Assembly (NCBI GenBank): GCA_009782955.1
Contig: WRIB01000011.1
Coordinates: forward strand, 1 to 50,050
Direction: 5' to 3'
DNA from: Treponema sp.
Lineage (GTDB): Bacteria; Spirochaetota; Spirochaetia; Treponematales; Breznakiellaceae
DNA: 50,050 nt
A model generated the notes under the pieces. The model saw nothing but the letters and a program-made list of their open reading frames with translations, was not told where the DNA came from and did no database searches. Shown piece by piece: positions 26,045 to 34,539 of this stretch. The position numbers and the translations under genes were made by a program. How positions within the stretch are numbered: position 1 is the stretch's first letter; the number at the start of each line of letters is the position of its first letter.

Positions 26045-27757
26045 TTAAGAACCAGGAGGCGGTATGTTCATTGGCAGAACCATTGTTTCTTTGTCAACAA
26101 ATGTTTCTATGAACGCAGTCTTTCCTTTAGCAGTTTCCATTAAAGCATTATCCAGGGCGGCATTATATTCGCGGCCCGAAGAAGCCCTTAAAGCAAGAAT
26201 TCCATAAGCCTTAGCCAAAACACAAAAATCCGGGCTTTCTGATAATTCTGTTTCGGAAAATCGATCGGCACAAAATACATGTTGCCATTGACGAACCATA
26301 CCCAGTGATTTATTATTAATAAGGATAATTAAAATTGGAACAGAGTAACGATTAAGAGTTGCCAATTCCCCGTTATTCATCCTGAACGAACCATCACCGG
26401 TAAAAAGCAGAACCGGTCGATCCGGATTTGCCAGTTTTGCTCCAAGCGCCGCACCAAGACCAAAACCCATGGCTCCGAGCCCTCCGGAACTGATAAATGA
26501 TCGGGGGTTTGTAACCGGATAATATTGAGCCGCCCAAATTTGATGCTGCCCCACATCGGTAACTACTATGGTTTTGCTACTCATCCGTTTAGCCGTTGTT
26601 TCCATTATAAACCCGGGATGCAAAAAGGGTTCGGGTTTTTTCTTATGGTTACTCTTAAGTTTGTCTTCTGCAATTAATTTTTCAATTTCTCCGTTCCATT
26701 GATTTTCCAGAGATTTTGGAAGCTTTTTTATGATCGCATTAAGAATTACCTTTACATTTCCAATAACAGAAAAATCGGAAAACCGGTTTTTGTTTATCTC
26801 TGCCGGATCCACATCAATATGAAGAATCTGTGCATTCCGGGCAAAATGATCCGGTTTATTTGTTACACGATCGGAAAAACGGGCTCCAACAACAATGAGC
26901 AGATCCGTTTTTTGAACTGCCTTGTTTGATGCTGCAGTTCCGTGCATACCAATAAGTCCCGTACAAAGAGGAAATGAAGGAGAAATTGCTCCGATCCCCA
27001 TAAGGCTTAACGCTATCGGGGCTTTTAGTCTGTTTGAAAGAATGGTTACTTCACGGGAAGCATCTGCAAGGTTAACTCCCCCTCCGGCGTAGATCATGGG
27101 CCGTGTTGCATGTTTTATCATTTCCGCAGCTTTCTTAATATCCGCATCACTGAAGGTAATGCTTACATTACGCTCGGAAAGACGCTTTGCCCGTGAGCCT
27201 ACAACATCACCTTCTTCCCACTTTACATTTAAATTGTCTGTCCACCCGGTTTTGGCAGCACTAACATCAGCAGGAATATCTATTAATACCGGTCCTGGCC
27301 TTCCTCCGCGGGCTACAATAAACGCTTCCCGGACAACTTCAGAAAGTTCCCGAACATCTTTTACAATCCAATTGTGCTTAACAACAGGCATGGTAATTCC
27401 GGCAATATCTGTTTCCTGAAAACTGTCTTTGCCAAGAAGATGAAGCGGCACATTTCCCGTTACTGCTACCAGGGGAATTGAATCCATATAAGCTGCCGCA
27501 ATTCCCGTTACAAGATTTGTGGCTCCCGGCCCCGATGTGGCAATACATACCCCGGTCTTGCCGGAAGCTCTGGCATAGCCATCTGCCGCATGTGCTGCAT
27601 GCTGTTCATGACTTACAAGAATATGCCGTATCCTGTCCCTGTTTTTATAAAGTTCGTCATAGATGTGCAATACATAGCCTCCGGGAATACCGAAGATCGT
27701 ATCTACTCCTTCCCTGATTAGAGACTCAACTAAAATGCGTGCACCGGAAAGAACCAT
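26045..27757 (-). CDS. ilvB: Acetolactate synthase large subunit
   Basis: A thiamine-diphosphate enzyme of 570 residues that condenses two pyruvates (or pyruvate and 2-oxobutyrate) in branched-chain amino acid synthesis. The catalytic glutamate is E51 in SHEQHAAHAADGYA; GPGATNLVTGIA follows, and the thiamine-binding motif GDGSFRMNNGELATLNRY is near the C-terminus. The length is standard. No gene for the small regulatory subunit IlvN is adjacent, and no other branched-chain genes are visible, so the subunit would have to lie elsewhere or be absent. It is downstream of the sigma/anti-sigma operon on the same strand with about 50 bases between; co-transcription is possible but not supported by function. 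Confidence 0.93.
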   Translation of the reverse strand: MVLSGARILVESLIREGVDTIFGIPGGYVLHIYDELYKNRDRIRHILVSHEQHAAHAADGYARASGKTGVCIATSGPGATNLVTGIAAAYMDSIPLVAVTGNVPLHLLGKDSFQETDIAGITMPVVKHNWIVKDVRELSEVVREAFIVARGGRPGPVLIDIPADVSAAKTGWTDNLNVKWEEGDVVGSRAKRLSERNVSITFSDADIKKAAEMIKHATRPMIYAGGGVNLADASREVTILSNRLKAPIALSLMGIGAISPSFPLCTGLIGMHGTAASNKAVQKTDLLIVVGARFSDRVTNKPDHFARNAQILHIDVDPAEINKNRFSDFSVIGNVKVILNAIIKKLPKSLENQWNGEIEKLIAEDKLKSNHKKKPEPFLHPGFIMETTAKRMSSKTIVVTDVGQHQIWAAQYYPVTNPRSFISSGGLGAMGFGLGAALGAKLANPDRPVLLFTGDGSFRMNNGELATLNRYSVPILIILINNKSLGMVRQWQHVFCADRFSETELSESPDFCVLAKAYGILALRASSGREYNAALDNALMETAKGKTAFIETFVDKETMVLPMNIPPPGS

Positions 27758-27810
27758 TGTCCAATAATAACATGTTAAACAGCAAAAAGTCGCCGGGTTT
27801 TTCCAAAAAA

Positions 27811-28299
27811 CTACAGTTTAAAACGTTCCGAGAATTCTTTTAAATGACTCCCAATAAAAAGGGCGCCATAACCTGTAATTACAATGCCGGTTATTATCCC
27901 CAAAGGAAGGAGAAATGAAGAGCCTTCATCCAGAGCGATACTGGTAAAATCCTGACCAAAAAAAACTGTAGCCAGGGAAAGAAGCAAAACAATCCCTGCA
28001 ATTACCCAGCCTTTGACAGAAAACCCGCCCACGCCGAAAAAATGTTCTTCTGCTTCTTCACCAAAAGCCGATATATCAGCTTCGGCTTCCTGGTATATGG
28101 AGTTCATTATTGAATCGCTGAAATCCGGGGAAGAAGGAAAAAAATCAGTCCTCAGTAAAAAACGGGCTCTTTCGTAGTTTTCCAGATGAGCCGAACATTG
28201 TCCGCAGGTAATAATATGAAACGCCAATAAAAGCCTTTTTCCAAATGGAAGAGGAACTTCAGCTTTGTAGGCCGTATCAAGGGCATCATTACATTTCAT
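27811..28299 (-). CDS. Anti-sigma factor with zinc-finger motif
   Basis: A protein of 162 residues. The N-terminal part carries H28-x3-C32-x2-C35 (HIITCGQC), the zinc-binding anti-sigma (ZAS/zf-HC2) motif that holds ECF sigma factors. Two hydrophobic segments follow (about 97-115 and 128-150), anchoring it in the inner membrane. It lies 21 bases downstream of the sigma factor gene, the usual order. Its role would be to hold the sigma factor inactive until an envelope or redox signal. The start ATG follows GGAGGAAAA. The family assignment rests on the zinc motif, membrane segments and the neighbour. Confidence 0.8.
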   Translation of the reverse strand: MKCNDALDTAYKAEVPLPFGKRLLLAFHIITCGQCSAHLENYERARFLLRTDFFPSSPDFSDSIMNSIYQEAEADISAFGEEAEEHFFGVGGFSVKGWVIAGIVLLLSLATVFFGQDFTSIALDEGSSFLLPLGIITGIVITGYGALFIGSHLKEFSERFKL

Positions 28300-28320
28300 T
28301 TTTCCTCCATAAAAAAATCA

Positions 28321-28869
28321 CTAAAGACTATCGTCCAGCTTTTCCCTAAGCAGCTTCTTCGCCCTAAACACATGGGACTTTACGGTGTTTTCCGGAAAGC
28401 CCGTGATTACCTCAATCTCCTTGATTGAACAATCATAAAAAAAATACAAATCAACACAAACCCGGTATTTTTCGGGTAATTCCGCAACTGCGGAACGAAC
28501 TGCCTCGGAAGCGGCAAACCGTAAAAGCTGCTGTTCCGGACCTTCTTCTGTTAACGGCTCCTCCGCCAGGCTGTGGTATTCTTTGCGGCGGTTAATATTG
28601 TTTACCGCCGTATTGTAGGCAATGCGGTACAGCCAGGTAGAAAACCGCGAATGCCCGCGAAACGAAGCAAGGCTCCTGTAACAGCGGATAAATACATCCT
28701 GGGTATAATCCGCCGCATCCTCCGCATTATGAAAAAAACCCATGCCCATTGCATGAACCTTCTGCTGGTACTGCTGTATCAACAGACGGAATAATTCCTT
28801 TTCTCCTGAAAGGATCTGCTCCACCAGCAGGCTTTCTTCACCCGAAAGCACTGGCGATTCTCCGCTCAT
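28321..28869 (-). CDS. ECF-family RNA polymerase sigma factor
   Basis: A protein of 182 residues with the two conserved ECF regions: region 2 (DAADYTQDVFIRCYRSLASFRGHSRFSTWLYRIAYNTA, about 54-91) and region 4 (LPEKYRVCVDLYFFYDCSIKEIEVITGFPENTVKSHVFRAKK, about 130-172). No extra domain. It directs polymerase to specific promoters when released by the anti-sigma factor encoded just downstream. Its start overlaps the stop of the small membrane protein gene by four bases (ATGA), so the three genes are one operon. Which stress it answers cannot be told from sequence. Confidence 0.92.
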   Translation of the reverse strand: MSGESPVLSGEESLLVEQILSGEKELFRLLIQQYQQKVHAMGMGFFHNAEDAADYTQDVFIRCYRSLASFRGHSRFSTWLYRIAYNTAVNNINRRKEYHSLAEEPLTEEGPEQQLLRFAASEAVRSAVAELPEKYRVCVDLYFFYDCSIKEIEVITGFPENTVKSHVFRAKKLLREKLDDSL

Positions 28870-29201
28870 GAACTGCGGTCGCTGCGTTTAATTAAATAAT
28901 ATGCAAGAAGCCCTACCCCCATAGCCAGGGGGATAATACCCCCTAGAAGTCCATAACCGGCATTTTCCATAATAGCCAAAAAAACTGTCAGGCTAATCCC
29001 AACACTTAAGAGGAGCAGGCCGGTTAAAAGACTAAAAGAAAGCAGATCAAAATCTGACTTTTTGTCCTGCCCGGCTTTGATCAAAAGAATTTTTCGGCGG
29101 TGGTGCCACAACAGATAAAAAAACACCACTATAGAACCCATAACTATACCTACAATGGGAATAATAGCGATGATTACCTGTGCAGCCGATGATTTGATCA
29201 C
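28866..29201 (-). CDS. Small membrane protein, DUF6249-like
   Basis: A protein of 111 residues with three hydrophobic segments (about 8-30, 52-73 and 82-104) and a short basic stretch HHRRKILLIKAG after the first, the layout of the DUF6249 family often found beside ECF sigma factors. The GTG start at 29201 is supported by AGGAGG with 7-base spacing. It is the first gene of the sigma/anti-sigma operon. Its function is not known; a role in sensing the signal for the sigma factor would be inference from position. Confidence 0.7.
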   Translation of the reverse strand: MIKSSAAQVIIAIIPIVGIVMGSIVVFFYLLWHHRRKILLIKAGQDKKSDFDLLSFSLLTGLLLLSVGISLTVFLAIMENAGYGLLGGIIPLAMGVGLLAYYLIKRSDRSS

Positions 29202-29211
29202 CTTGTTCCTC

Positions 29212-29235
29212 CTGAACTACTAAGCTAGCGTTCAG
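29212..29235. promoter_or_regulatory. Inverted repeat ahead of the sigma-factor operon
   Basis: CTGAAC at 29212-29217 and its complement GTTCAG at 29230-29235 flank a 12-base centre just upstream of the AGGAGG site. It could be an operator or part of an autoregulated promoter. Short arms; low certainty. Confidence 0.25.
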
Positions 29236-29299
29236 TTTTACTTTAACCCGAAAATACCCTTCAGTCTATATTAGACCCCAAAAAGCTAATAATGTTGCG

Positions 29300-30235
29300 C
29301 TATGACAGTTTTCCCGCTATTACTCTGTTATATCCGGCAAGATCTTTATACAATGCCGGTTCAGAAAAACCATTGTCTTTCATAAGCACGGCAATTATTT
29401 CCATTTGGAAAGGATCCGCCTCCAGCACAAGATATCCGCCTTTTTCCAGAAATAAAGGTGCTTCTTTGATGATGCGCCGGATTATTTCCAAACCGTCAAA
29501 ACCTCCATCCAGTGCAAGCCGTGGTTCATTCTTTACTTCAGGCATCAACAAGTCGATTTCACCGGACGGAATATATGGAGCATTGGCAGTAACAAGAAAA
29601 AAACGTGATTGTTTGTCTAAAGCATTAAATAGATCACCTTGTAAAAAAGTAATCGTACAACCCAGTGTTTCCGCATTTTTTCGGGCAATAACCAAAGCTT
29701 TATTCGACACATCAGCCGCACGGACTTCCAAATTGGGACATTCATGTTTAAGTGCTATGGCAACTGCCCCGCTCCCTGTACATAAATCAAGAACAGAACG
29801 GCCGATATCTGTACCCGAAGCATTGCAGGTATTTTTCGGCGATGTATCACAACGAAGTATAGCCAATGCTGTTTCTACAAGAATTTCGGTCTCCGGCCTG
29901 GGAACCAATACAGCAGGAGTAACAGTAAAATTCAACCCCCAAAATTCTTTTCGCTCCAAAATATATGCTATGCATTCTCCTCTGTATCTTCTTTCCAATA
30001 ATTCAAAGTAACGCTTGCTTTTGGTTTCGCTTAATTCAGAATTATAATGGGTAATAAGCTTTTCACGGGAAAAACCCGACACTTCCGCAAGAAGCAGGAC
30101 TGCATCAAGGTTGTGCGAAGCGATGTTTTTGGAAGACAAGAGGCGCTTTCCCCTGGTTAATAAATCTTCTATACAATTAGATTTGATATTCTGACGCACG
30201 ATCGATACAGTCAATATAAGCTGTTTCCATATCAT
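29300..30235 (-). CDS. prmC: Peptide chain release factor N5-glutamine methyltransferase
   Basis: PrmC (HemK) methylates the glutamine of the GGQ motif in release factors RF1 and RF2; prfA lies at the end of this window. The helical N-terminal domain is followed by VPRPETEILVE, the SAM-binding VLDLCTGSGAVAIAL (148-161) and the C-terminal fold GGFDGLEIIRRII. The catalytic NPPY motif is NAPY here (N218-Y221), with the two outer catalytic positions kept. The ATG at 30235 lies well inside the acyltransferase gene; a later GTG at 30199 is equally possible, so the start is unresolved. Identity is secure from the motifs; activity is not. Confidence 0.88.
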   Translation of the reverse strand: MIWKQLILTVSIVRQNIKSNCIEDLLTRGKRLLSSKNIASHNLDAVLLLAEVSGFSREKLITHYNSELSETKSKRYFELLERRYRGECIAYILERKEFWGLNFTVTPAVLVPRPETEILVETALAILRCDTSPKNTCNASGTDIGRSVLDLCTGSGAVAIALKHECPNLEVRAADVSNKALVIARKNAETLGCTITFLQGDLFNALDKQSRFFLVTANAPYIPSGEIDLLMPEVKNEPRLALDGGFDGLEIIRRIIKEAPLFLEKGGYLVLEADPFQMEIIAVLMKDNGFSEPALYKDLAGYNRVIAGKLS

Positions 30236-31538
30236 TCATGGCATTGGCAACAGCTTCTTTTTTGTTCTTTTTATATTCCGGAAGCCGTTCAGTCAGGTTA
30301 ATGGAAGCGCCAATTTGAATAAGCAAACGTTTGGGATGAACGTTCAGAACCCGGTTTGAATAGGCTCCGCCCATAGTCCGGTTGGCAAAATCCCAGAGGT
30401 TTTGAGCATACTCTATCTTTACATAAAGAGGAGCATCTTCGGCAGGTACTGGCACTCTAAAATACCAGACAAAATCCACCAGTTCCATGTGACGGCTGGC
30501 ATGCCATGCTTCACCCGCATTAAGATCCAAAAGAGCCCGTTCCAATAATGTCAGATGATCCAGACTGGTAACACCGGGAATTACCATCCTGTCCCAGCTA
30601 ATTTGCCTTATCGAATACATTCGATCAAAAATTCCATTACTTCTGGGTTTTATTCCAAGGATATTTTCGGCTCTGCTCAGAGCAGCTTCCATAATTACAT
30701 TCACACGTTCGTCAAAGCTTTGATCCTGAAGAACAGTAATTTTGTATCGCTTTTCATTTTGTTCCAGAATAGAATTCCTTGCGCGCGTAAGCCGTTCAGT
30801 AAAGCCTTCACTGTTCGTTTTAATTCCGGTATATTTTTCGATCTTTCTGATTAGTTTGTTTAAAGACCAACGTCCCATACTTCCATAACGAAAATGAATT
30901 GAAATGGGAAGTACTTCCACAGGACAATCAATCCCTTTTTTTTCAATCCGTTCTGCACACTGGAATCCTATACGAACCGTACCTTGCTCAAGACGAGGCA
31001 CCGATTCAGTGGTATAGCTTACCTGACCTTCCGGAGCAATCGCCAGCGGGTAAGGCCCCTCGGTTACAGCCTTAAAAATTCTTTTCATTCCGGCAGTATC
31101 TATCTTGGAATGGTGAACCGGCATGGCTCCCAATCCAGGCATAATCCAGCGGGCAATACCTCCGCCCCAGCGGGCTACTTCATAACCATATACAAATGCC
31201 ACATAGGGTTTTTTGGAGAATTTTATCCCTTCTATCCAGGCCTTGCGGCGGAGAATAAAAAGTATAAACCACATTAAAATTTGTGCTTCCCCTCCGTTTG
31301 GGTGGCGAAAGGCAAGAATGCACCGGCTTTTTCCTGCCAAAGCTCTTTTATATGCTTCATAAAAAGGACGTCCATTTCGTATGACTATCCGTACAATACC
31401 CAAGCCAAAGAAAAGATAAAATCGACCCAACAAAAAACAGACAACGAGAATAAATTTGGACATATGAGGTTCCGGCAGCTTACGATTGGGTAATGCGGAA
31501 GTAACCGGTTTTATGTAAGGTTTATACATTAAGAACAT
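30177..31538 (-). CDS. PlsC-like 1-acylglycerol-3-phosphate acyltransferase family protein
   Basis: A membrane-associated protein of 453 residues, longer than simple PlsC. A hydrophobic segment near 27-48 precedes the acyltransferase core: RHPNGGE (H-x4-E where most relatives have H-x4-D), GYEVARWGGGIARW, and APEGQVSYTTESVPRLEQGT, which fits the EGxxS substrate motif. The C-terminal 220 residues are unique to this type and may be regulatory. It would transfer acyl chains in phospholipid synthesis. The start ATG overlaps the stop of the upstream GH16-like gene (TAATG) behind GGGAG, indicating coupling. The end overlaps the prmC frame. Confidence 0.82.
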   Translation of the reverse strand: MFLMYKPYIKPVTSALPNRKLPEPHMSKFILVVCFLLGRFYLFFGLGIVRIVIRNGRPFYEAYKRALAGKSRCILAFRHPNGGEAQILMWFILFILRRKAWIEGIKFSKKPYVAFVYGYEVARWGGGIARWIMPGLGAMPVHHSKIDTAGMKRIFKAVTEGPYPLAIAPEGQVSYTTESVPRLEQGTVRIGFQCAERIEKKGIDCPVEVLPISIHFRYGSMGRWSLNKLIRKIEKYTGIKTNSEGFTERLTRARNSILEQNEKRYKITVLQDQSFDERVNVIMEAALSRAENILGIKPRSNGIFDRMYSIRQISWDRMVIPGVTSLDHLTLLERALLDLNAGEAWHASRHMELVDFVWYFRVPVPAEDAPLYVKIEYAQNLWDFANRTMGGAYSNRVLNVHPKRLLIQIGASINLTERLPEYKKNKKEAVANAMNDMETAYIDCIDRASEYQI

Positions 31539-32440
31539 TACTCCCGTTTGACAGTGAGGATTAGGCAGGTTTTTTCACTGGCTCTGTCTTTCCCAATAGT
31601 AACATTTGGCCGCCGGTAACTTTGCAATTCATGATTTGCACCCTCATTTTCATTTGCTTCAACATTCCATTTGGTACTGTCTATTCTTGAGCCGTGAAAA
31701 TCATCATAAAAAATTAAATTACCTTCTTCGTTAAGGACACGCACAAAATCAACATACATGGCAGCTTGAAAGTTGTTCTTTTCGTTCAAGGCATTGATTT
31801 CACTTATCTTGTCCCGGCCAATGATCCCCGTATACTCTCCGCCTGCCGCCAGGTTAATAACAATGGAAAAAGGCTGGCAAAAGTACTTTTCCAGTTCCGG
31901 AGTAATTTCCATTTCAAAATACGGTTTTACCTGTCCCCGGTATTCCGCAGGCAATTTATCCAAATCCAGGTACATTCTAATCCATTTCTGGTTCCAGATC
32001 ATGGTAATTAAATGAAAATCGCCGTACTGTAATCTATACATATTGGTTTTGAAAATAGTATGGCTCGGATGACCTTTATCCTGCTGTAAAGACCCCCAGT
32101 GAGCGGCAGCGCTGATTAACCTGTCCTGGGTTCCCGATGTAATACCCGAAAAGTGACCCATTTCAAAAAGGCCTATTTCACCGCAATCCGGCCAGGGGGT
32201 TTTACCGTAATCGGCGCCTACTAGCCGTACAGCAGGCCACAAACCATTGGCAGTGTGGGGAAGCTTTACACTAATATCAAGACGGCCGTACTGAAAGCTG
32301 AATTTCCCCAGGGTGTTTACCCTGCCGGAAGTAATGGTCTGGGGTGATGTACGAGGTGATTGACCGTAAACCGCCGCTGTTATTACAAAAATTGCACAGA
32401 AAATGGCAATCTGCCTTATGAAAGCTTTTATAGAAATCAT
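31538..32440 (-). CDS. GH16-like glycoside hydrolase with swapped halves
   Basis: An exported protein of 300 residues with a signal peptide (MISIKAFIRQIAIFCAIFVI ... AYG|QS). The family is laminarinase-type GH16, but the order is permuted. The part that normally follows the first 60 residues comes first (ITSGRVNTLGKFSFQYGRLDISVKLP, GLWPAVRLVG, GEIGLFEMG, ending YVDFVRV at about 229-235). The usual N-terminal strand segment is at the C-terminus (LIFYDDFHGS-IDSTKW, NHELQSYRRPNVTI, LILTVKRE, 242-300). The catalytic ExDxxE motif reads E88-I-G-L-F-E93, keeping both glutamates but losing the aspartate. I use the ATG at 32440 for its signal peptide; a frame opening at 32515 adds 25 residues. AAAGGGG directly abuts the ATG, so the start is uncertain. 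Confidence 0.8.
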   Translation of the reverse strand: MISIKAFIRQIAIFCAIFVITAAVYGQSPRTSPQTITSGRVNTLGKFSFQYGRLDISVKLPHTANGLWPAVRLVGADYGKTPWPDCGEIGLFEMGHFSGITSGTQDRLISAAAHWGSLQQDKGHPSHTIFKTNMYRLQYGDFHLITMIWNQKWIRMYLDLDKLPAEYRGQVKPYFEMEITPELEKYFCQPFSIVINLAAGGEYTGIIGRDKISEINALNEKNNFQAAMYVDFVRVLNEEGNLIFYDDFHGSRIDSTKWNVEANENEGANHELQSYRRPNVTIGKDRASEKTCLILTVKRE

Positions 32441-32524
32441 CCCCTTTATAATAAACAAAAATGCAAAAAGAATCGAGTCGCCGAAAAGGCAGTACCTTGT
32501 CGTACAGCAATACATGCGCTACAT

Positions 32525-32775
32525 TTGGAATATACCGATAATACGAAAAACCAGCGTTTTCAGGAATATGGATAAAAAAGCTGAAAGACGCCATTGCCAA
32601 AGCCCACATTGACCGCCGGATAGACCGCCTTTCACGTGGAAACCCCGGCGATGTGAAGCCTATCGGCGATGGTTGTTCGGAAATGCATATTGACTACGGT
32701 CCTGGTTATCGTATCTATTACAAAGATACCTTTACGGCAATTGAAATAAAGCCAATTTGGCGGTATTTTTTCTAC
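32525..32775 (+). pseudogene. Broken RelE/HigB-type toxin remnant
   Basis: The N-terminal part (LEYTDNTKNQRFQEYG) is in one frame and stops at TAA (32573-32575). The rest continues in another frame: WIKKLKDAIAKAHIDRRIDR, then LSRGNPGDVKPIGDG, then IDYGPGYRIYYKD. Together they match the RelE-like addiction-module killer family (KLKD, RI-RL, GNPGDVKP, YGPGYR-YY). The C-terminal end is lost and the second frame runs directly into ptsI. No antitoxin gene is nearby. A frameshift, a lost end and a missing partner make this a dead gene. Confidence 0.75.
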
Positions 32776-34539
32776 ATGAAGATACTTTCCGGTATAGCTG
32801 CTGTACCAGGCATTGCAATTGGCAAGGCTTTTCTGTACTCAGAAGATCTAGAAACTCCTCGCTATATTATCCCCCAGGAACAAAGCACGGAAGAGATGAA
32901 GCGCTTTATAAGGGCAGTGGAGGAAGTATCGGCAGAACTGCGTATTCTGCGGGAAAAAGCCAAAACCAGGGAACAAGATGGTATTTTTGCCGCTCATCAG
33001 TTAATGGTAGAAGACCAGGACTTCCATTACAAAGTTAAGGCCCGGTTTGAAACAAATTACGAAAACATCGAATGGGTTGTTTCCGAAGTAGCCCGGGAGC
33101 TTTCTCGCAAACTCATAGAGTCTCCAAATGAATACCTTAGGGAACGAACCGCTGATGTGGTTGATGTTTCCAGACGCATAATAAGAAATCTTTTGGGAAT
33201 TAAACGTTTTTCCCTTGCCGATTTACAGGAAGAAGTAATTCTTGTTGCCAGGGATCTTCTTCCTTCGGAGGTTCTTGCATTTAACAAGGACAAGGTAAAA
33301 GCACTTCTGCTGGATGCCGGTTCCCGGACAAATCATGCAGCGATACTCCTCCGTTCCTTCGGCATCCCGGGAGTATTTGGCCTTTCTTCGGTAACCCGGG
33401 AAATTACAAACGGCAGCCTGATTATTGTTGATGGCGGAACAGGACAGGTATTTATAGAACCCGACAACGAAACAACCAGACGGTATAAAGAACAACTCGC
33501 TAACCAGGAGCAGTCGGCTGTAAACCTTTCTGTCCTTAAAGATTTTCCCGCAGCAACCACCGACAGCCGCCGTGTGAGTCTTGTGGCCAATATTGAACTT
33601 CCGGAAGAAGCTGAAGAAATTGCACGTTACGGCGCCGAAGGAATAGGCCTTTATCGTTCGGAATTTTTGTTTCTTCAAAACGGACGTAATTCGGAAGAAG
33701 AACAACTGGAAGCCTATAGCAGAGTTGTCAAAGCGATGAACGGAAAACCTGTTACAATTCGTACCGTAGACCTTGGGGGAGAAAAGGCATTGCCGGCCAT
33801 AGCAAATGAAAACGAAAAGAATCCTCTTATGGGCTGGAGGGCTATACGGTTTTCCCTGTCTTTGCCGGATCTGTTTAAAACGCAATTACGTGCAATATTG
33901 CGTGCCAGTATTCATGGAAAAGTGCAGATAATGTTTCCCATGATCTCAAATATCGAAGAACTGGAGCAGGCGCTTTTTTTACTGGAAGAAGCACGAATGG
34001 AATGCCGTAAAAAAAATCAGGGTTTTGCAGATGATATAAAAATTGGAACGATGATCGAAATTCCTTCGGCAGTAATGACCGCTGATATTCTGGCTAAAAA
34101 ATCAGACTTTTTTTCTATTGGTACAAACGACTTGATTCAATACACCCTGGCGGTAGATCAGGAGAATGAAAGAGTACGACATCTGGCAAAGGGAACTCAA
34201 ATTGCCGTTCTTAGGCTTATCAAACAAACCATCGACGCTGCCCACGCTGCAGGGATACATGCGGCGATGTGCGGAGAAATGGCAGGAGATCCCGCAGCAG
34301 CTGCGTTACTGCTTGGTCTCGGATTGGATGAATTCAGTATGAACGCTTCCGCTATTCCTCAGGTAAAACATATTATACGCAATGTCAGTATTGAATCCTG
34401 CAAGGCTCTGGCAGAATCAGCGCTGACCAGCACTTCGCATAAGCAGGTACAGGAACTGATACGGGATTGGTACAGCAAACATCTACCAAGTCTTACCCTT
34501 GCTTCTGATATGATTTTGGAAACACAGGCTCAAACATGA
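32776..34539 (+). CDS. ptsI: PTS Enzyme I (phosphoenolpyruvate-protein phosphotransferase)
   Basis: The first enzyme of the sugar phosphotransferase system takes phosphate from phosphoenolpyruvate and passes it to HPr. The 587 residues are full length. The phospho-histidine is H187 (SRTNHAAILLRSFGIPGVFG; most relatives have TSH), and the PEP-binding domain shows LYRSEFLF, GTNDLIQYTLAVDQEN and the catalytic C499 (AAMCGEMAGD). I start at ATG 32776 (MKILSGIAAVPGIAIG), the family's N-terminus; the open frame further upstream is the toxin remnant. The ribosome site is weak. Its stop overlaps der by four bases. No ptsH gene is visible; ulaA and ulaB lie downstream. Confidence 0.95.
   Translation: MKILSGIAAVPGIAIGKAFLYSEDLETPRYIIPQEQSTEEMKRFIRAVEEVSAELRILREKAKTREQDGIFAAHQLMVEDQDFHYKVKARFETNYENIEWVVSEVARELSRKLIESPNEYLRERTADVVDVSRRIIRNLLGIKRFSLADLQEEVILVARDLLPSEVLAFNKDKVKALLLDAGSRTNHAAILLRSFGIPGVFGLSSVTREITNGSLIIVDGGTGQVFIEPDNETTRRYKEQLANQEQSAVNLSVLKDFPAATTDSRRVSLVANIELPEEAEEIARYGAEGIGLYRSEFLFLQNGRNSEEEQLEAYSRVVKAMNGKPVTIRTVDLGGEKALPAIANENEKNPLMGWRAIRFSLSLPDLFKTQLRAILRASIHGKVQIMFPMISNIEELEQALFLLEEARMECRKKNQGFADDIKIGTMIEIPSAVMTADILAKKSDFFSIGTNDLIQYTLAVDQENERVRHLAKGTQIAVLRLIKQTIDAAHAAGIHAAMCGEMAGDPAAAALLLGLGLDEFSMNASAIPQVKHIIRNVSIESCKALAESALTSTSHKQVQELIRDWYSKHLPSLTLASDMILETQAQT

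Noticed and set aside
32653..32775. A 41-residue N-terminal extension of Enzyme I
   Set aside because: The residues match a RelE-type toxin, not Enzyme I.
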